Of a DNA stretch of 64,000 bases, positions 16,230-24,118 are shown piece by piece. Origin of the DNA: Stenotrophomonas sp. ZAC14D1_NAIMI4_1 (lineage in GTDB: Bacteria > Pseudomonadota > Gammaproteobacteria > Xanthomonadales > Xanthomonadaceae); NCBI RefSeq assembly GCF_003086775.1, contig NZ_CP026001.1, forward strand, positions 4,368,125 to 4,432,124. Direction: 5' to 3'. The notes under the pieces are model-generated. The model was given only the letters and a program-made list of their open reading frames with translations, ran no database searches and was not told where the DNA came from. The number at the start of each line of letters is the position of its first letter. The first letter of the stretch is position 1. Position numbers and translations under genes: made by a program.

Positions 16230-18637
16230 CAGAAGGTCAGCCGGTACTGTGCATACACGTTGGCACCGTCGGTGTCGTAGGGTGCGTTGCGCGAGTAGAT
16301 CAGCCCGCGGCTGGCCTGGAAGGTCGCCTCGTCCGGGTAGCGGTCGAACACGTTGTCCACGCCCACGCGCAGGCTGTGGTGCTCGTTGATGCGGTAGCCC
16401 ACGGCCAGGTCGAGGAAGGTCATGTCACCGAAGCGCTGGTAGATGTCGCCGGCCGCGTTGCCGGTCGAATCGGTCCACGCGCCGTAGTAGCGCACGCGCG
16501 CCATCAGCGACCACGCCCCGACATCCCAACTGCCGGTGAAGCTGCCCTTGTGCTCCGGCAGGCGATCTTCGAACAGCACGCGCTGGGTTTCGTTGGTCGC
16601 CACCGAAGTGCTGCCGTTGTCCACGCGGGTGCGGTTGAAGTTGTAGGCCAGGGTCAGCGTCATGCGGCCGGCGCCGAGGTCGCGCAGGTAGTTGCCGACC
16701 ACGTCCACGCCGCTGGTGGTGGTGTCGAAATCGTTGGTGAAATAGTTGACCGAGGTGTAGCCCAGCGGATTGGGCGTGCCGGCGGGAATGGCGAAGCTGG
16801 CCGACTGGCTGAAGCGGTCGGTGAGCTTGATGCGGTACACATCCACCGAACCGGACAGGCCCATGTCGGTGCGCCAGGTCAGGCCGAGCGAGGCGGTGCG
16901 CGATTCTTCCGGGGTGAGCGGCTTGGCACCGAGCAGCTGTGCCAGCGGATCGTTCGGCGACAGGCGGCCGCTGGTGAAGATCTGCAGGGTGCGCGTATCC
17001 AGGCCCTGGCTGGTGCTGGTGGTGTTCAACTGCGCCGGGGTGGGCGCGCGGAAGCCGGTGGAGAACGTGCCGCGCAGGGCCACGTCCGGGGTGATGGCAA
17101 AGCGCGCCGACAGCTTGCCGTCCACGGTATTGCCGAAGCTGGAGAAGTCTTCATAGCGGCCGGCGGCACCGATGCTCCAGCGTTCGCCCAGCGGCACTTC
17201 CATATCGACATAGGCAGCATGGCTGCGCTGGTCCCACTTGCCCGCCTGGCTGGCCGAGAAGCCCGGCGCGCCGTTGGAGTTGGCTTCCAGGCCGGCTACT
17301 GCGCCGGGGCCGACCGCGTACGAGGCCGGGTCGCCGGCGCGCACTTCATAGGTTTCCTGGCGGAACTCGGCACCGAAGGCAACGTTGACCGGCTTGGCCA
17401 GCGCGGCCACGTCCCATTCGTAGTTGAAATCGACGTTGGCGTTCTTCTCGGTCTGGGTCAGGCGGCCGAGGTCGAACGAGGTCGGGCTGTCCGGGCCAAG
17501 CGAGGCATTGATGGAATTGTCCAGGCTGTAGTCGATGGCATTGCGGCCATACGACGCGCTGGCATCCCAGCGCAGCTTGGGCGTGATCTCACCACGCAGG
17601 CCACCCACCAGCTGCAGGTCGTTCTGCACGTTGCCGTACTGCGGGCTGAAGCCCACCGGATAGAGCGAACGCAGATCCCAGCCGGGGAAGATGCTGGTGG
17701 TGCGGTAGGCGCCGGTGGTGGTGTCCGGGTTGCGCCAGTTGAAATCGCTGACGCCATCGCTGTGGCTGTACAGGCCGAAGGCGTAGACCTCCAGCGTATC
17801 GCTGGCATTGGCCTTCAGGTTGAAGCCCACGCGGCGGCTTTCCAGTTCCGGCTGGCCCCAGCGCTGCACGGGGTTGGGCACGTCCAGATCGGGGTGCGCG
17901 GCCTGGAAGGCAATGGCATCGGGGCGCTGGCGGGTGCGCGAGGTGGCATCGGAGTTCGACGACTCGGCGAACAGCGCCAGGCTGCCGTAGTCGCCCAGCG
18001 CCCAGCCGGTGCGGGCGCTGAAATCACGCGAGGCACCATCGCCCTGCGCGTACTGCGAGTAGCCCGCAGTAATCTCGGTGCCCGGGCTGTCTTCAAGAAT
18101 GATGTTGATGACGCCGGCGATGGCGTCCGAACCATACTGCGCCGAGGCACCGTCGCGCAGCACTTCGATGCGCTTGATGGCGCTGGTCGGGATCTGCGCC
18201 AGGTCGGCGGCCTGTGCGCCACGGTTGCCCAGCAGCGCGCTGCGGTGGAAGCGGCGGCCGTTGACCAGCACCAGGGTCTGGTCCGGCGACAGGCCACGCA
18301 GGGTGGCGGGCCGCACGAACACCTGGCCATCGGCCATCGGCAGGCGCTGCACCACGAACGACGGCACCAGCTGTGCCAGCACGTCCTTCAGGTCGGTGGA
18401 ATCGACCGACGTGATGTCTTCCTTGGTGAACACATCCACCGGCGCCAGCGTTTCGAACTGGGTGCGGTTGGAGGCGCGGGTGCCGGTGACCAGCATGGCG
18501 TCCAGCTGGGTCGGCGCGGCGTGGGTGGTGCCACCACCGGGGGTGTCTGCCGTACTGGCATCTGCTGCGATCGCGCCTCCTGCGCTGACCATGGAAAGGG
18601 CGAGGAGGATGGAACGCGACAACAACGAGCTCTGCAC
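16229..18637 (-). CDS. TonB-dependent receptor
   Basis: The protein is about 802 residues. The GTG at 18637 (VQSSLLSRSILLALSMVSAGGAIAADA) gives a proper signal peptide and has GGAG upstream; longer starts do not. A plug domain is visible: VTGTRASNRTQFETLAPVDVF, then VLVNGRRFHRSALL, then a segment around IKRIEVLRDGASAQYGSDAIAGVIN. The barrel ends ...YAQYRLTF. It is the plug type shared by colicin-I/iron and nutrient receptors of Xanthomonadaceae. Its tight coupling to an exported PLP enzyme suggests uptake of an amino-acid-like or peptide ligand, but that is inference. Confidence 0.85.
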   Translation of the reverse strand: MQSSLLSRSILLALSMVSAGGAIAADASTADTPGGGTTHAAPTQLDAMLVTGTRASNRTQFETLAPVDVFTKEDITSVDSTDLKDVLAQLVPSFVVQRLPMADGQVFVRPATLRGLSPDQTLVLVNGRRFHRSALLGNRGAQAADLAQIPTSAIKRIEVLRDGASAQYGSDAIAGVINIILEDSPGTEITAGYSQYAQGDGASRDFSARTGWALGDYGSLALFAESSNSDATSRTRQRPDAIAFQAAHPDLDVPNPVQRWGQPELESRRVGFNLKANASDTLEVYAFGLYSHSDGVSDFNWRNPDTTTGAYRTTSIFPGWDLRSLYPVGFSPQYGNVQNDLQLVGGLRGEITPKLRWDASASYGRNAIDYSLDNSINASLGPDSPTSFDLGRLTQTEKNANVDFNYEWDVAALAKPVNVAFGAEFRQETYEVRAGDPASYAVGPGAVAGLEANSNGAPGFSASQAGKWDQRSHAAYVDMEVPLGERWSIGAAGRYEDFSSFGNTVDGKLSARFAITPDVALRGTFSTGFRAPTPAQLNTTSTSQGLDTRTLQIFTSGRLSPNDPLAQLLGAKPLTPEESRTASLGLTWRTDMGLSGSVDVYRIKLTDRFSQSASFAIPAGTPNPLGYTSVNYFTNDFDTTTSGVDVVGNYLRDLGAGRMTLTLAYNFNRTRVDNGSTSVATNETQRVLFEDRLPEHKGSFTGSWDVGAWSLMARVRYYGAWTDSTGNAAGDIYQRFGDMTFLDLAVGYRINEHHSLRVGVDNVFDRYPDEATFQASRGLIYSRNAPYDTDGANVYAQYRLTF

Positions 18638-18826
18638 GACGGGGACTCCGGGACTGCACGACAGGGTCAGGCGCGCCTGTACAGGCGGCCTGGACAAGTC
18701 GCGCAGTCTCGGCGCGATGTGTGAAGCGGGCGTTACGTGAACGCGACAGGAGGAAGTCGCGGAGGGCGGCGCCATCATCACGCGCGTAATAGAATCGAAG
18801 CATCGCGCACGCAAGGAGACCGCATC

Positions 18827-19495
18827 ATGCGCCTGCTACACCTCACCCTGCCGGTGTCCGATGTGGGTACCGTCGCCGCCTGGTTCCACGACGTGCTGCA
18901 GCTGCGCGTGGTCGGCCACCACGTGCACATCGGCTGGAGCACCATCGAGCTGCAACCGGCCGATGGCCAGCCGCTGGGCGGCGTGCACCTGGCCTTCAAC
19001 GTGCCGGACAACCGCTTCAACGAGGCCATTACGTGGCTGCGCGAGCGCGTGCCGCTGCAACGCAATCCCGAAGGCATTGACTACTTCGCGCTGGAGAGCA
19101 CCTGGCAGTCGCAGTCGGTGTACTTCACCGGGCCCGATGGCCTGATCCTGGAGCTGATCGGCCGCAAGCGCCTACCGGCCAGCGCACGCAGCGGCGCGTT
19201 CCACGGCAGCGAGCTGACCTGCCTGAGCGAAGTGGGCCTGCCCAGCGCGGACGTGGATGCGGTACGCGCCGAGGCCAGCGCGCGCTTCGGGCTGCAGCCG
19301 CTCAGCACGCCCTCGCCGCAGTTCGCGCCGATGGGCGATGACGAAGGACTGTTGATCGTGGTCGCCGCCGACCGTCGGTGGTTCCCCGAGCAGAAGGACC
19401 TCCCCAACGCGCAGGGCCTGCTGCTGCGCGTGGGCGATGTGCAGGGCAGCGGCGAGATTGCCGATACCGCGCAGGGGTGGCGCGTGATCCAGTAG
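18827..19495 (+). CDS. VOC (glyoxalase/bleomycin resistance) superfamily protein
   Basis: The 222-residue product starts at the ATG at 18827 behind AAGGAG. The N-terminal module shows the paired beta-alpha-beta-beta-beta pattern of the VOC fold: LLHLTLPVSDVGTVAAWFHDVLQLRVV, GVHLAFNVPDN, VYFTGPDGLILELIGR. The His in LHLTL and Glu in LELIG are at the usual metal-ligand positions. The second half (LSEVGLPSADVDAVRAEASARFG) repeats a VOC-like module. Cytoplasmic; substrate unknown. It is divergent from the TonB receptor at 18637, and its stop TAG is part of a GTAG repeat. Confidence 0.75.
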   Translation: MRLLHLTLPVSDVGTVAAWFHDVLQLRVVGHHVHIGWSTIELQPADGQPLGGVHLAFNVPDNRFNEAITWLRERVPLQRNPEGIDYFALESTWQSQSVYFTGPDGLILELIGRKRLPASARSGAFHGSELTCLSEVGLPSADVDAVRAEASARFGLQPLSTPSPQFAPMGDDEGLLIVVAADRRWFPEQKDLPNAQGLLLRVGDVQGSGEIADTAQGWRVIQ

Positions 19496-19597
19496 ATCCA
19501 CGCCATGCGTGGATGAATGGCCTACGGTAGCGCCGGGCCATGCCCGGCGGACGCTTTCCCGGCGCGGAGAGATGTGTCAACCAAGGTTGACACCTAC
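19492..19597. repeat. cluster of three GTAG palindromes
   Basis: GTAGATCCACGCCATGCGTGGAT... ending CCTAC (19492-19535), GTAGCGCCGGGCCATGCCCGGCG (from 19537), and GTGTCAACCAAGGTTGACAC followed by CTACC (about 19574-19597). The outer units supply the stop codons of both flanking genes: TAG at 19493-19495 on plus and at 19594-19596 on minus. Confidence 0.8.
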
Positions 19598-21000
19598 CAG
19601 CTGCCCGACGCGCCACCACCACCGCTGCGGCCACCGCCCCCGGACCAGCTGCTGGAGCTGCTTGAGGATGAACTTGACGACGAGGTGCCGGAAGAGCTGC
19701 GATAGCCGCTGGATGAACCGCCGCTGCCGCGTGCTTTCTCACCTGGCAGCATGGTGAAGATCCAGGCGAAGTACAGCACGAGCGTACCGGCACTCCACCC
19801 GATCGTCGCCGCAAGGCGCGCTGCCGGGTCGACCCGATCAATGGCCAGCAGGGCAAAGATCGCGTAGCCAGCGGTCAGCAGCACCAGCACTGCGAACCGC
19901 ACCCCGAAACTGCTGCGGTCCTTATGCCAGCGTGCACGGCAGGCCTGTATGAGGAAGAACACCAGCATCGCGGCAATGCCCACGGCCAGATCCAGCAGCG
20001 TGTGCAGGGCCAGGCTGGGCGGCAACTGGCCACGCAGCAGCATCACCACGAAGAAGCCCGCACTGACCCCGAGCATGCCCAGCAACACGATGCGCAGGCC
20101 CCGGCTGCGGCGCCAGCACCAGCCGAGCAGGCTCGCCACGGGTACGCACAACGCCAACACGATGCAGAGCGCCGCCAGTGCAGAGCGCGGTGCCCACACG
20201 ACCGCCGCCAGCATCCCGCCAGCCACGACGGCCGTCACCAGCATCGGGCGGCCCCAGGCCGGCAATCGCTTCGGTCGCGCCCGTTGCTTGGCACCCGCAC
20301 GCGACTGTCCGCGCTGGCGCTCGCGATGCCTGCGTGCGAAGTCGTCCGGTGTCTTCGCCGCGCTGGACGCTGGTGGCGAGCGCCACACGCCGGCGAGGAA
20401 GCCGGCCAGCAGCGCCAGGGCGACCACTGAATCCGCACTGCGCCAGTCCGGCGGCAGCACGCTGCGTGCCGTCGGGTCTTCCCAGGCCGGCAGATCTTCG
20501 CCGTCGATCAGCGCAACCATGATCTTCGTTCCATCCAGCAACCCCTGGTCGAGGTCGCCATCGCGGAAGCGTGGCACGATCGCCTTGTCGATGATGCGCG
20601 CAGCATACGCATCCGGAATTGCACCCTCCAGGCCATAGCCGGTCTGGATGCGCACGCGGCGGTCCTGCACGGCCACCAGCAGCAGCACACCATCATCGAC
20701 GCCTTCGCGGCCCAGCTGCCACTGATCGAACACCCGCTGGGCGTAGGCCTCGATGCCCTCATCGCCAACATGGTCGACCACCAGTACCTGCAGTTGCGCG
20801 CCGGTACGTGCCTGCAACTGCAGTGCCTGTGCGCGCAGGGTGGCGCGGGTATCCGCCGACAAGGCACCCGCAGCATCCACCACCGGATCATCCAGTGCAG
20901 GTACCGCAGCAGCAGCCATCACCACCATCGGCAGCAGGCACAACAGCATCAACAGCCATGCCGGGGCCCGGCTCCGCGTTGCCCTCCGCGGCCTGCTCAT
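19594..21000 (-). CDS. TPM-domain membrane protein (YgcG-like) with Ser/Gly-rich tail
   Basis: The 468-residue protein has a signal or membrane anchor (WLLMLLCLLPMVVMAAAAVPAL). A TPM (TLP18.3/Psb32/MOLO-1) domain follows at about residues 35-160 (VVDAAGALSADTRATLRAQALQLQARTG, VLVVDHVGDEGIEAYAQRVFDQW, ...IIDKAIVPRFRDGDLDQGLLDG). Several membrane segments lie in residues 190-430. The tail is low complexity: a run of about 13 Ser, then WSGGGGRSGGGG. Such Ser/Gly tails are common in YgcG-type proteins. Role unknown. It overlaps the M3 peptidase gene by four bases (ATGA), so they form one operon. Confidence 0.75.
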   Translation of the reverse strand: MSRPRRATRSRAPAWLLMLLCLLPMVVMAAAAVPALDDPVVDAAGALSADTRATLRAQALQLQARTGAQLQVLVVDHVGDEGIEAYAQRVFDQWQLGREGVDDGVLLLVAVQDRRVRIQTGYGLEGAIPDAYAARIIDKAIVPRFRDGDLDQGLLDGTKIMVALIDGEDLPAWEDPTARSVLPPDWRSADSVVALALLAGFLAGVWRSPPASSAAKTPDDFARRHRERQRGQSRAGAKQRARPKRLPAWGRPMLVTAVVAGGMLAAVVWAPRSALAALCIVLALCVPVASLLGWCWRRSRGLRIVLLGMLGVSAGFFVVMLLRGQLPPSLALHTLLDLAVGIAAMLVFFLIQACRARWHKDRSSFGVRFAVLVLLTAGYAIFALLAIDRVDPAARLAATIGWSAGTLVLYFAWIFTMLPGEKARGSGGSSSGYRSSSGTSSSSSSSSSSSSWSGGGGRSGGGGASGSW

Positions 21001-22835
21001 GCGCCCTCGCCCTGCTCGATCTGCGCATGCAGCGCCTGCAGGCGCGCCACCTGTTCATCGAACACCTGCAGGTCGGCGTCGACCAGTTCCGCCCAGTCCG
21101 GTGCGTGGCCCAGCAACTGCGCCACCTGTTCCTGCGGGGCGCGGTCGAACCCTTCGGACAGCACGGCCAGGTAGCGCTGGCGGAAGCCCTGCGGATCCTG
21201 TTGTTCCTGCACGTACAGCTGCACCGCCACCAGGCCGGCGAACAGGTAGTTGGCCAGGTACAGCGGGTCTTCGTACATCAGCCGCTTGGTTTCCCAGGTG
21301 GCACCCAGTGCCGGGTAGCGCTCGGCCATCATCCCGTAGCCGGACAGCACCTTCAGTGTCAGCGCATCGAGGTCATCGGCCGTACCCAGCGTGCCGGCGG
21401 CCACGCCCTGGTAGATCGACTGCTCCAGCTGCGCTTCCTCCGAAGCGATGAACAGCTGCAGCACGATGTCATCCAGCAGCGACTTCAGGTAGTAAGCTTT
21501 GGCGCGCGGGTCCTGCGCCTGCTGGTACAGCTGGTCGCGGAACTCCAGTTCGTTGAAGATCGCGTAGGCCTCGTTCAACCACGAGGTGCCGTTGCGGTAG
21601 AACGCCGAGACGTGCCCGCGCTGCATCCATTGGCCGTGTGCCGCGTGCCCGGCTTCGTGCACCGCTTCCACGTCGCTTTCCAGGGTGCCCCGGCGCTCGC
21701 CGACGAACAGCAGCGCGGGCGCGCCCGGCGCTGTCACTGCAAAGGCATCGGCCGTGCGCGGGCCCAGCGCCTGCGCCAGGTCCATGCGCTGCTGCGCGGG
21801 GTCGAGCAGCGCGCGCACTTCAGCGGCGTAGTCGGGACCCAGCCCCTGCATCGCCCCGGTGGCGGTGTCGCGCACCTGTTCGAGGCTGAGGACCGGCGGC
21901 ACGAAGCCTGCGTCGGGCAGGCTGATGTCCCAGATCTGCGGGTCGGCCAGGCCCATGCGTTCGGCATGCTGCAGCAGCACCTGCTGGTAGGCGCGGCGCT
22001 GCGGCGCATGGCGCTGTACAGCGGCCAGCGTGGCCAGCACCGCGGGCGTGTCCAGGCCCATGTGCCGGTAGCTGCGCTCGGGCGCGCTGCCATCGCCCTG
22101 CAGCTGCGAGGCACGATCGTTGACCTGCACCAGCGCCAGCAGCGTGCTGGCCATGGCTTCGCGCTGTGAGGCCACGCCCTGCCAGTAGCCCTTCCAGCCG
22201 GCCTCGCGCAGCGCGCGATCCGGGTGCTGGGCCAGGGCCGTACTGTCCTTCCTGCTGTCCAGCGTGCGCCCATCGCGCTCGAAGCGCGGGTAGCTGGCGT
22301 GCTGCAGCAGCTGCCGTTGCAGGCGTGCGAATGCATCCAGCGCCGGGCTGGCCACTTCGTCCACGGCATCGTCCAGGCCTGCGGCGCGCGGCGCCGTGGA
22401 GCCGCCGGTGGTGCCCAGCGCACGCGTGCGCAGCCAGGCATAGGGGGCCACCCAGCCCGCATCGGCCGGCGCACTGGCCAGCGCCTTGCGTGCGATGCGC
22501 GCGGCGTCGCCACACAGGTCCGCGATGCCTTCCTGTGCCTGCGCCAGGCGCGCATCACGCGCATTGCGTGCGGCCTGCAGGTGCAGATAGCCATGGTGGC
22601 GCAGGCATTGGCCGAACAGCCGGTCAGCCTGCTGCACGCGCGCGGCCGGATCCTCGGGTCCGGCATCGCGCAGCGTCGCGATGGCAGTGGCAAGTTTCGC
22701 GCGTGCGTCCTGTTCGGCCGCCGCATCGGCGAACCAGCTGCGGTCGTCGGCGTGCAGCGCCTGCGCGCTGGCGGTGCCGGCGGCAAGCAGCAGCACGGTG
22801 GCGGCGGTGATGCATCGCATCCTGCGGATGTTCAT
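20997..22835 (-). CDS. exported M3-family zinc metallopeptidase
   Basis: The 612-residue protein has a signal peptide (CITAATVLLLAAGTASAQA). The zinc site HEAGH starts at residue 393, and a downstream acidic helix (WLNEAYAIFNELEF, about 25-30 residues on) supplies the third ligand, as in the M3 (thimet oligopeptidase/oligoendopeptidase F) clan. The C-terminal helices (LYLANYLFAGLVAVQLYVQEQ) match the M3 fold. M3 enzymes cut short peptides inside a narrow channel; here the signal peptide points to the periplasm. It is the first gene of a two-gene operon with the TPM protein. Confidence 0.85.
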   Translation of the reverse strand: MNIRRMRCITAATVLLLAAGTASAQALHADDRSWFADAAAEQDARAKLATAIATLRDAGPEDPAARVQQADRLFGQCLRHHGYLHLQAARNARDARLAQAQEGIADLCGDAARIARKALASAPADAGWVAPYAWLRTRALGTTGGSTAPRAAGLDDAVDEVASPALDAFARLQRQLLQHASYPRFERDGRTLDSRKDSTALAQHPDRALREAGWKGYWQGVASQREAMASTLLALVQVNDRASQLQGDGSAPERSYRHMGLDTPAVLATLAAVQRHAPQRRAYQQVLLQHAERMGLADPQIWDISLPDAGFVPPVLSLEQVRDTATGAMQGLGPDYAAEVRALLDPAQQRMDLAQALGPRTADAFAVTAPGAPALLFVGERRGTLESDVEAVHEAGHAAHGQWMQRGHVSAFYRNGTSWLNEAYAIFNELEFRDQLYQQAQDPRAKAYYLKSLLDDIVLQLFIASEEAQLEQSIYQGVAAGTLGTADDLDALTLKVLSGYGMMAERYPALGATWETKRLMYEDPLYLANYLFAGLVAVQLYVQEQQDPQGFRQRYLAVLSEGFDRAPQEQVAQLLGHAPDWAELVDADLQVFDEQVARLQALHAQIEQGEGA

Positions 22836-22848
22836 GACAACGTCCTTT

Positions 22849-22908
22849 GTAGAGTCGAGCCATGCTCGACTGCGCCTGGCAGAAGCAGTCGAGCAAGCTC
22901 GACTCTAC
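22849..22908. repeat. SMAG dimer upstream of the M3 peptidase gene
   Basis: GTAGAGTCGAGCCATGCTCGACT and its inverted partner ending GCTCGACTCTAC lie between two divergent genes, in a region that must contain both promoters. One copy lies within 20 bases of the peptidase start. Confidence 0.8.
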
Positions 22909-22967
22909 GCCATGGGCAGACCGCAGCGGGGGTAGACTAGCCCGTTCCCCGCCTGTCTGGCCTTCAC

Positions 22968-23591
22968 ATGCGCACTTTCCTGCTGGTCATCGGCCTGCTG
23001 CTCGCCCCGCTTTCGACCGCGCTGGCCGCAGGCGTACAGGTGCGCGAGGGCGACCTGTTGTTCGTCACCGCCGGGCACAGCGGACTGAGTGCGGCCATCG
23101 ACGATGCCACCGCCACGCAGGGCGCGACCAGCTTCGACCACGTGGCCCTGGTGGCTGCCGGCGCGCACGGCTGGCAGGTGCTGCATGCCGATGAGAAGGG
23201 CTCGCGGCAGCAGGCCCTGCTCGACTTCCAGCGCGACGCCCGCAGCAAGCAGCGGCAGATCGTTGTGTACCGGCTGCGTGCGGCGCCGGCCGGTGCGATC
23301 ACCGATGCAGTCGCCAAAGCGCGCACGATGCTGGGCAAGCCGTACAACACGGCCTACGTGCTGAACGAGGACAGCTACTACTGTTCGGATTTCATCGAGC
23401 GTGCCTTCCGCGCGCACCATGTGTTCGCACTGCAGCCGATGAATTTCCGCAACCCGCAGACCGGGGAGATCGCCCAGCATTGGGTGGACCTGTACCGCGG
23501 CATGGGCATGGACGTGCCGCAGGGCCTGCCGGGCACCAACCCCAACGACATGGCCGCCAGCGCGGTGCTGGAACGGGTCGGCGCGCTCTGA
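22968..23591 (+). CDS. YiiX/YebB-like NlpC/P60-type hydrolase
   Basis: The 207-residue protein has a signal peptide (FLLVIGLLLAPLSTALA). The permuted papain-like NlpC/P60 core of the YiiX family is visible: REGDLLFV at the domain start, His58 in SFDHVALV, and Cys139 in SYYCSDFIERAF, the catalytic pair in permuted order. Family members may hydrolyse amide or ester bonds of cell-wall or lipid molecules; YiiX substrate is not settled. The gene is monocistronic, and a stem-loop follows its stop. Confidence 0.75.
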   Translation: MRTFLLVIGLLLAPLSTALAAGVQVREGDLLFVTAGHSGLSAAIDDATATQGATSFDHVALVAAGAHGWQVLHADEKGSRQQALLDFQRDARSKQRQIVVYRLRAAPAGAITDAVAKARTMLGKPYNTAYVLNEDSYYCSDFIERAFRAHHVFALQPMNFRNPQTGEIAQHWVDLYRGMGMDVPQGLPGTNPNDMAASAVLERVGAL

Positions 23592-23601
23592 TCGGCGTGC
23601 T

Positions 23602-23635
23602 TTGAAAAGCGAAGCCCCGCACGTGGCGGGGCTTC
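23602..23635 (-). terminator. intrinsic terminator between convergent genes
   Basis: The perfect stem GAAGCCCCGC/GCGGGGCTTC (23611-23620 with 23626-23635) has a 5-base loop. On the minus strand it is followed by GCTTTTC, giving a short T-run, so it best serves the Gln-rich gene at 23663; it may also stop plus-strand transcripts. Confidence 0.75.
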
Positions 23636-23662
23636 AGTATTCAGACCTGGCGGGGGCCAGGG

Positions 23663-23812
23663 TCATTCTTCTTCGTCTTGGCTGCCCTGCTGCTGGTTGC
23701 GCTTCTGCTGCTGGTCCTGCTGCTGTTGCTGCTGCTGGTCACGACCGCGACCCTGCTGCTGATCCTGCTGGTTCTGCTGACCCTTCTGGTTCTGCTGGTT
23801 CTGCTGTGCCAT
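23663..23812 (-). CDS. Gln-rich 49-residue microprotein
   Basis: The ATG at 23812 has GGAG eight bases upstream. The frame encodes 49 residues, more than half Gln, in repeating QQN/QQD/QQQ units with a GRGRD centre and a GSQDEEE end. It contains no hydrophobic residue after Met-Ala, so it must be disordered and highly soluble. A terminator lies 28 bases downstream, which supports a real transcription unit. I know no function; a stress- or desiccation-type hydrophilin is one guess. CAG repetition makes length variation by slippage likely. Confidence 0.65.
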   Translation of the reverse strand: MAQQNQQNQKGQQNQQDQQQGRGRDQQQQQQQDQQQKRNQQQGSQDEEE

Positions 23813-24118
23813 GTCCGTGTCTCCGAAGCCACGCGCGGAATGCGGTGGACGGGGCCATCCTCTGCAGCCGAAGGTTAACCATGCGTTGCAACGCAGCTAG
23901 GCTGGCGTGCAGGCGCCCCACAAAAGACCGCGCGCCCCTTGCGGCACAAGCCCCTGAAGGATTCATGCGACGTGTGCATGTGCTCATGCCGGCCCGGCAC
24001 CAGCCGTATTCAGCGGCCTTGGCCCGTGTGACGCGCGCATGACGGCCTACACCCATGGTCCCATTTGCAGCCGCGCGCGGCACCGCTATGGTCAGGCGGA
24101 CACCCGCCGGAGACGCGC

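Noticed and set aside
16109..18724. 871-codon plus-strand frame
   Set aside because: Antisense shadow of the TonB receptor at 16229-18637, with no domain character.
23641..23832. 63-codon Ser/Arg-rich minus-strand frame
   Set aside because: It is the out-of-frame reading of the Gln-rich gene, which has the better ribosome site.
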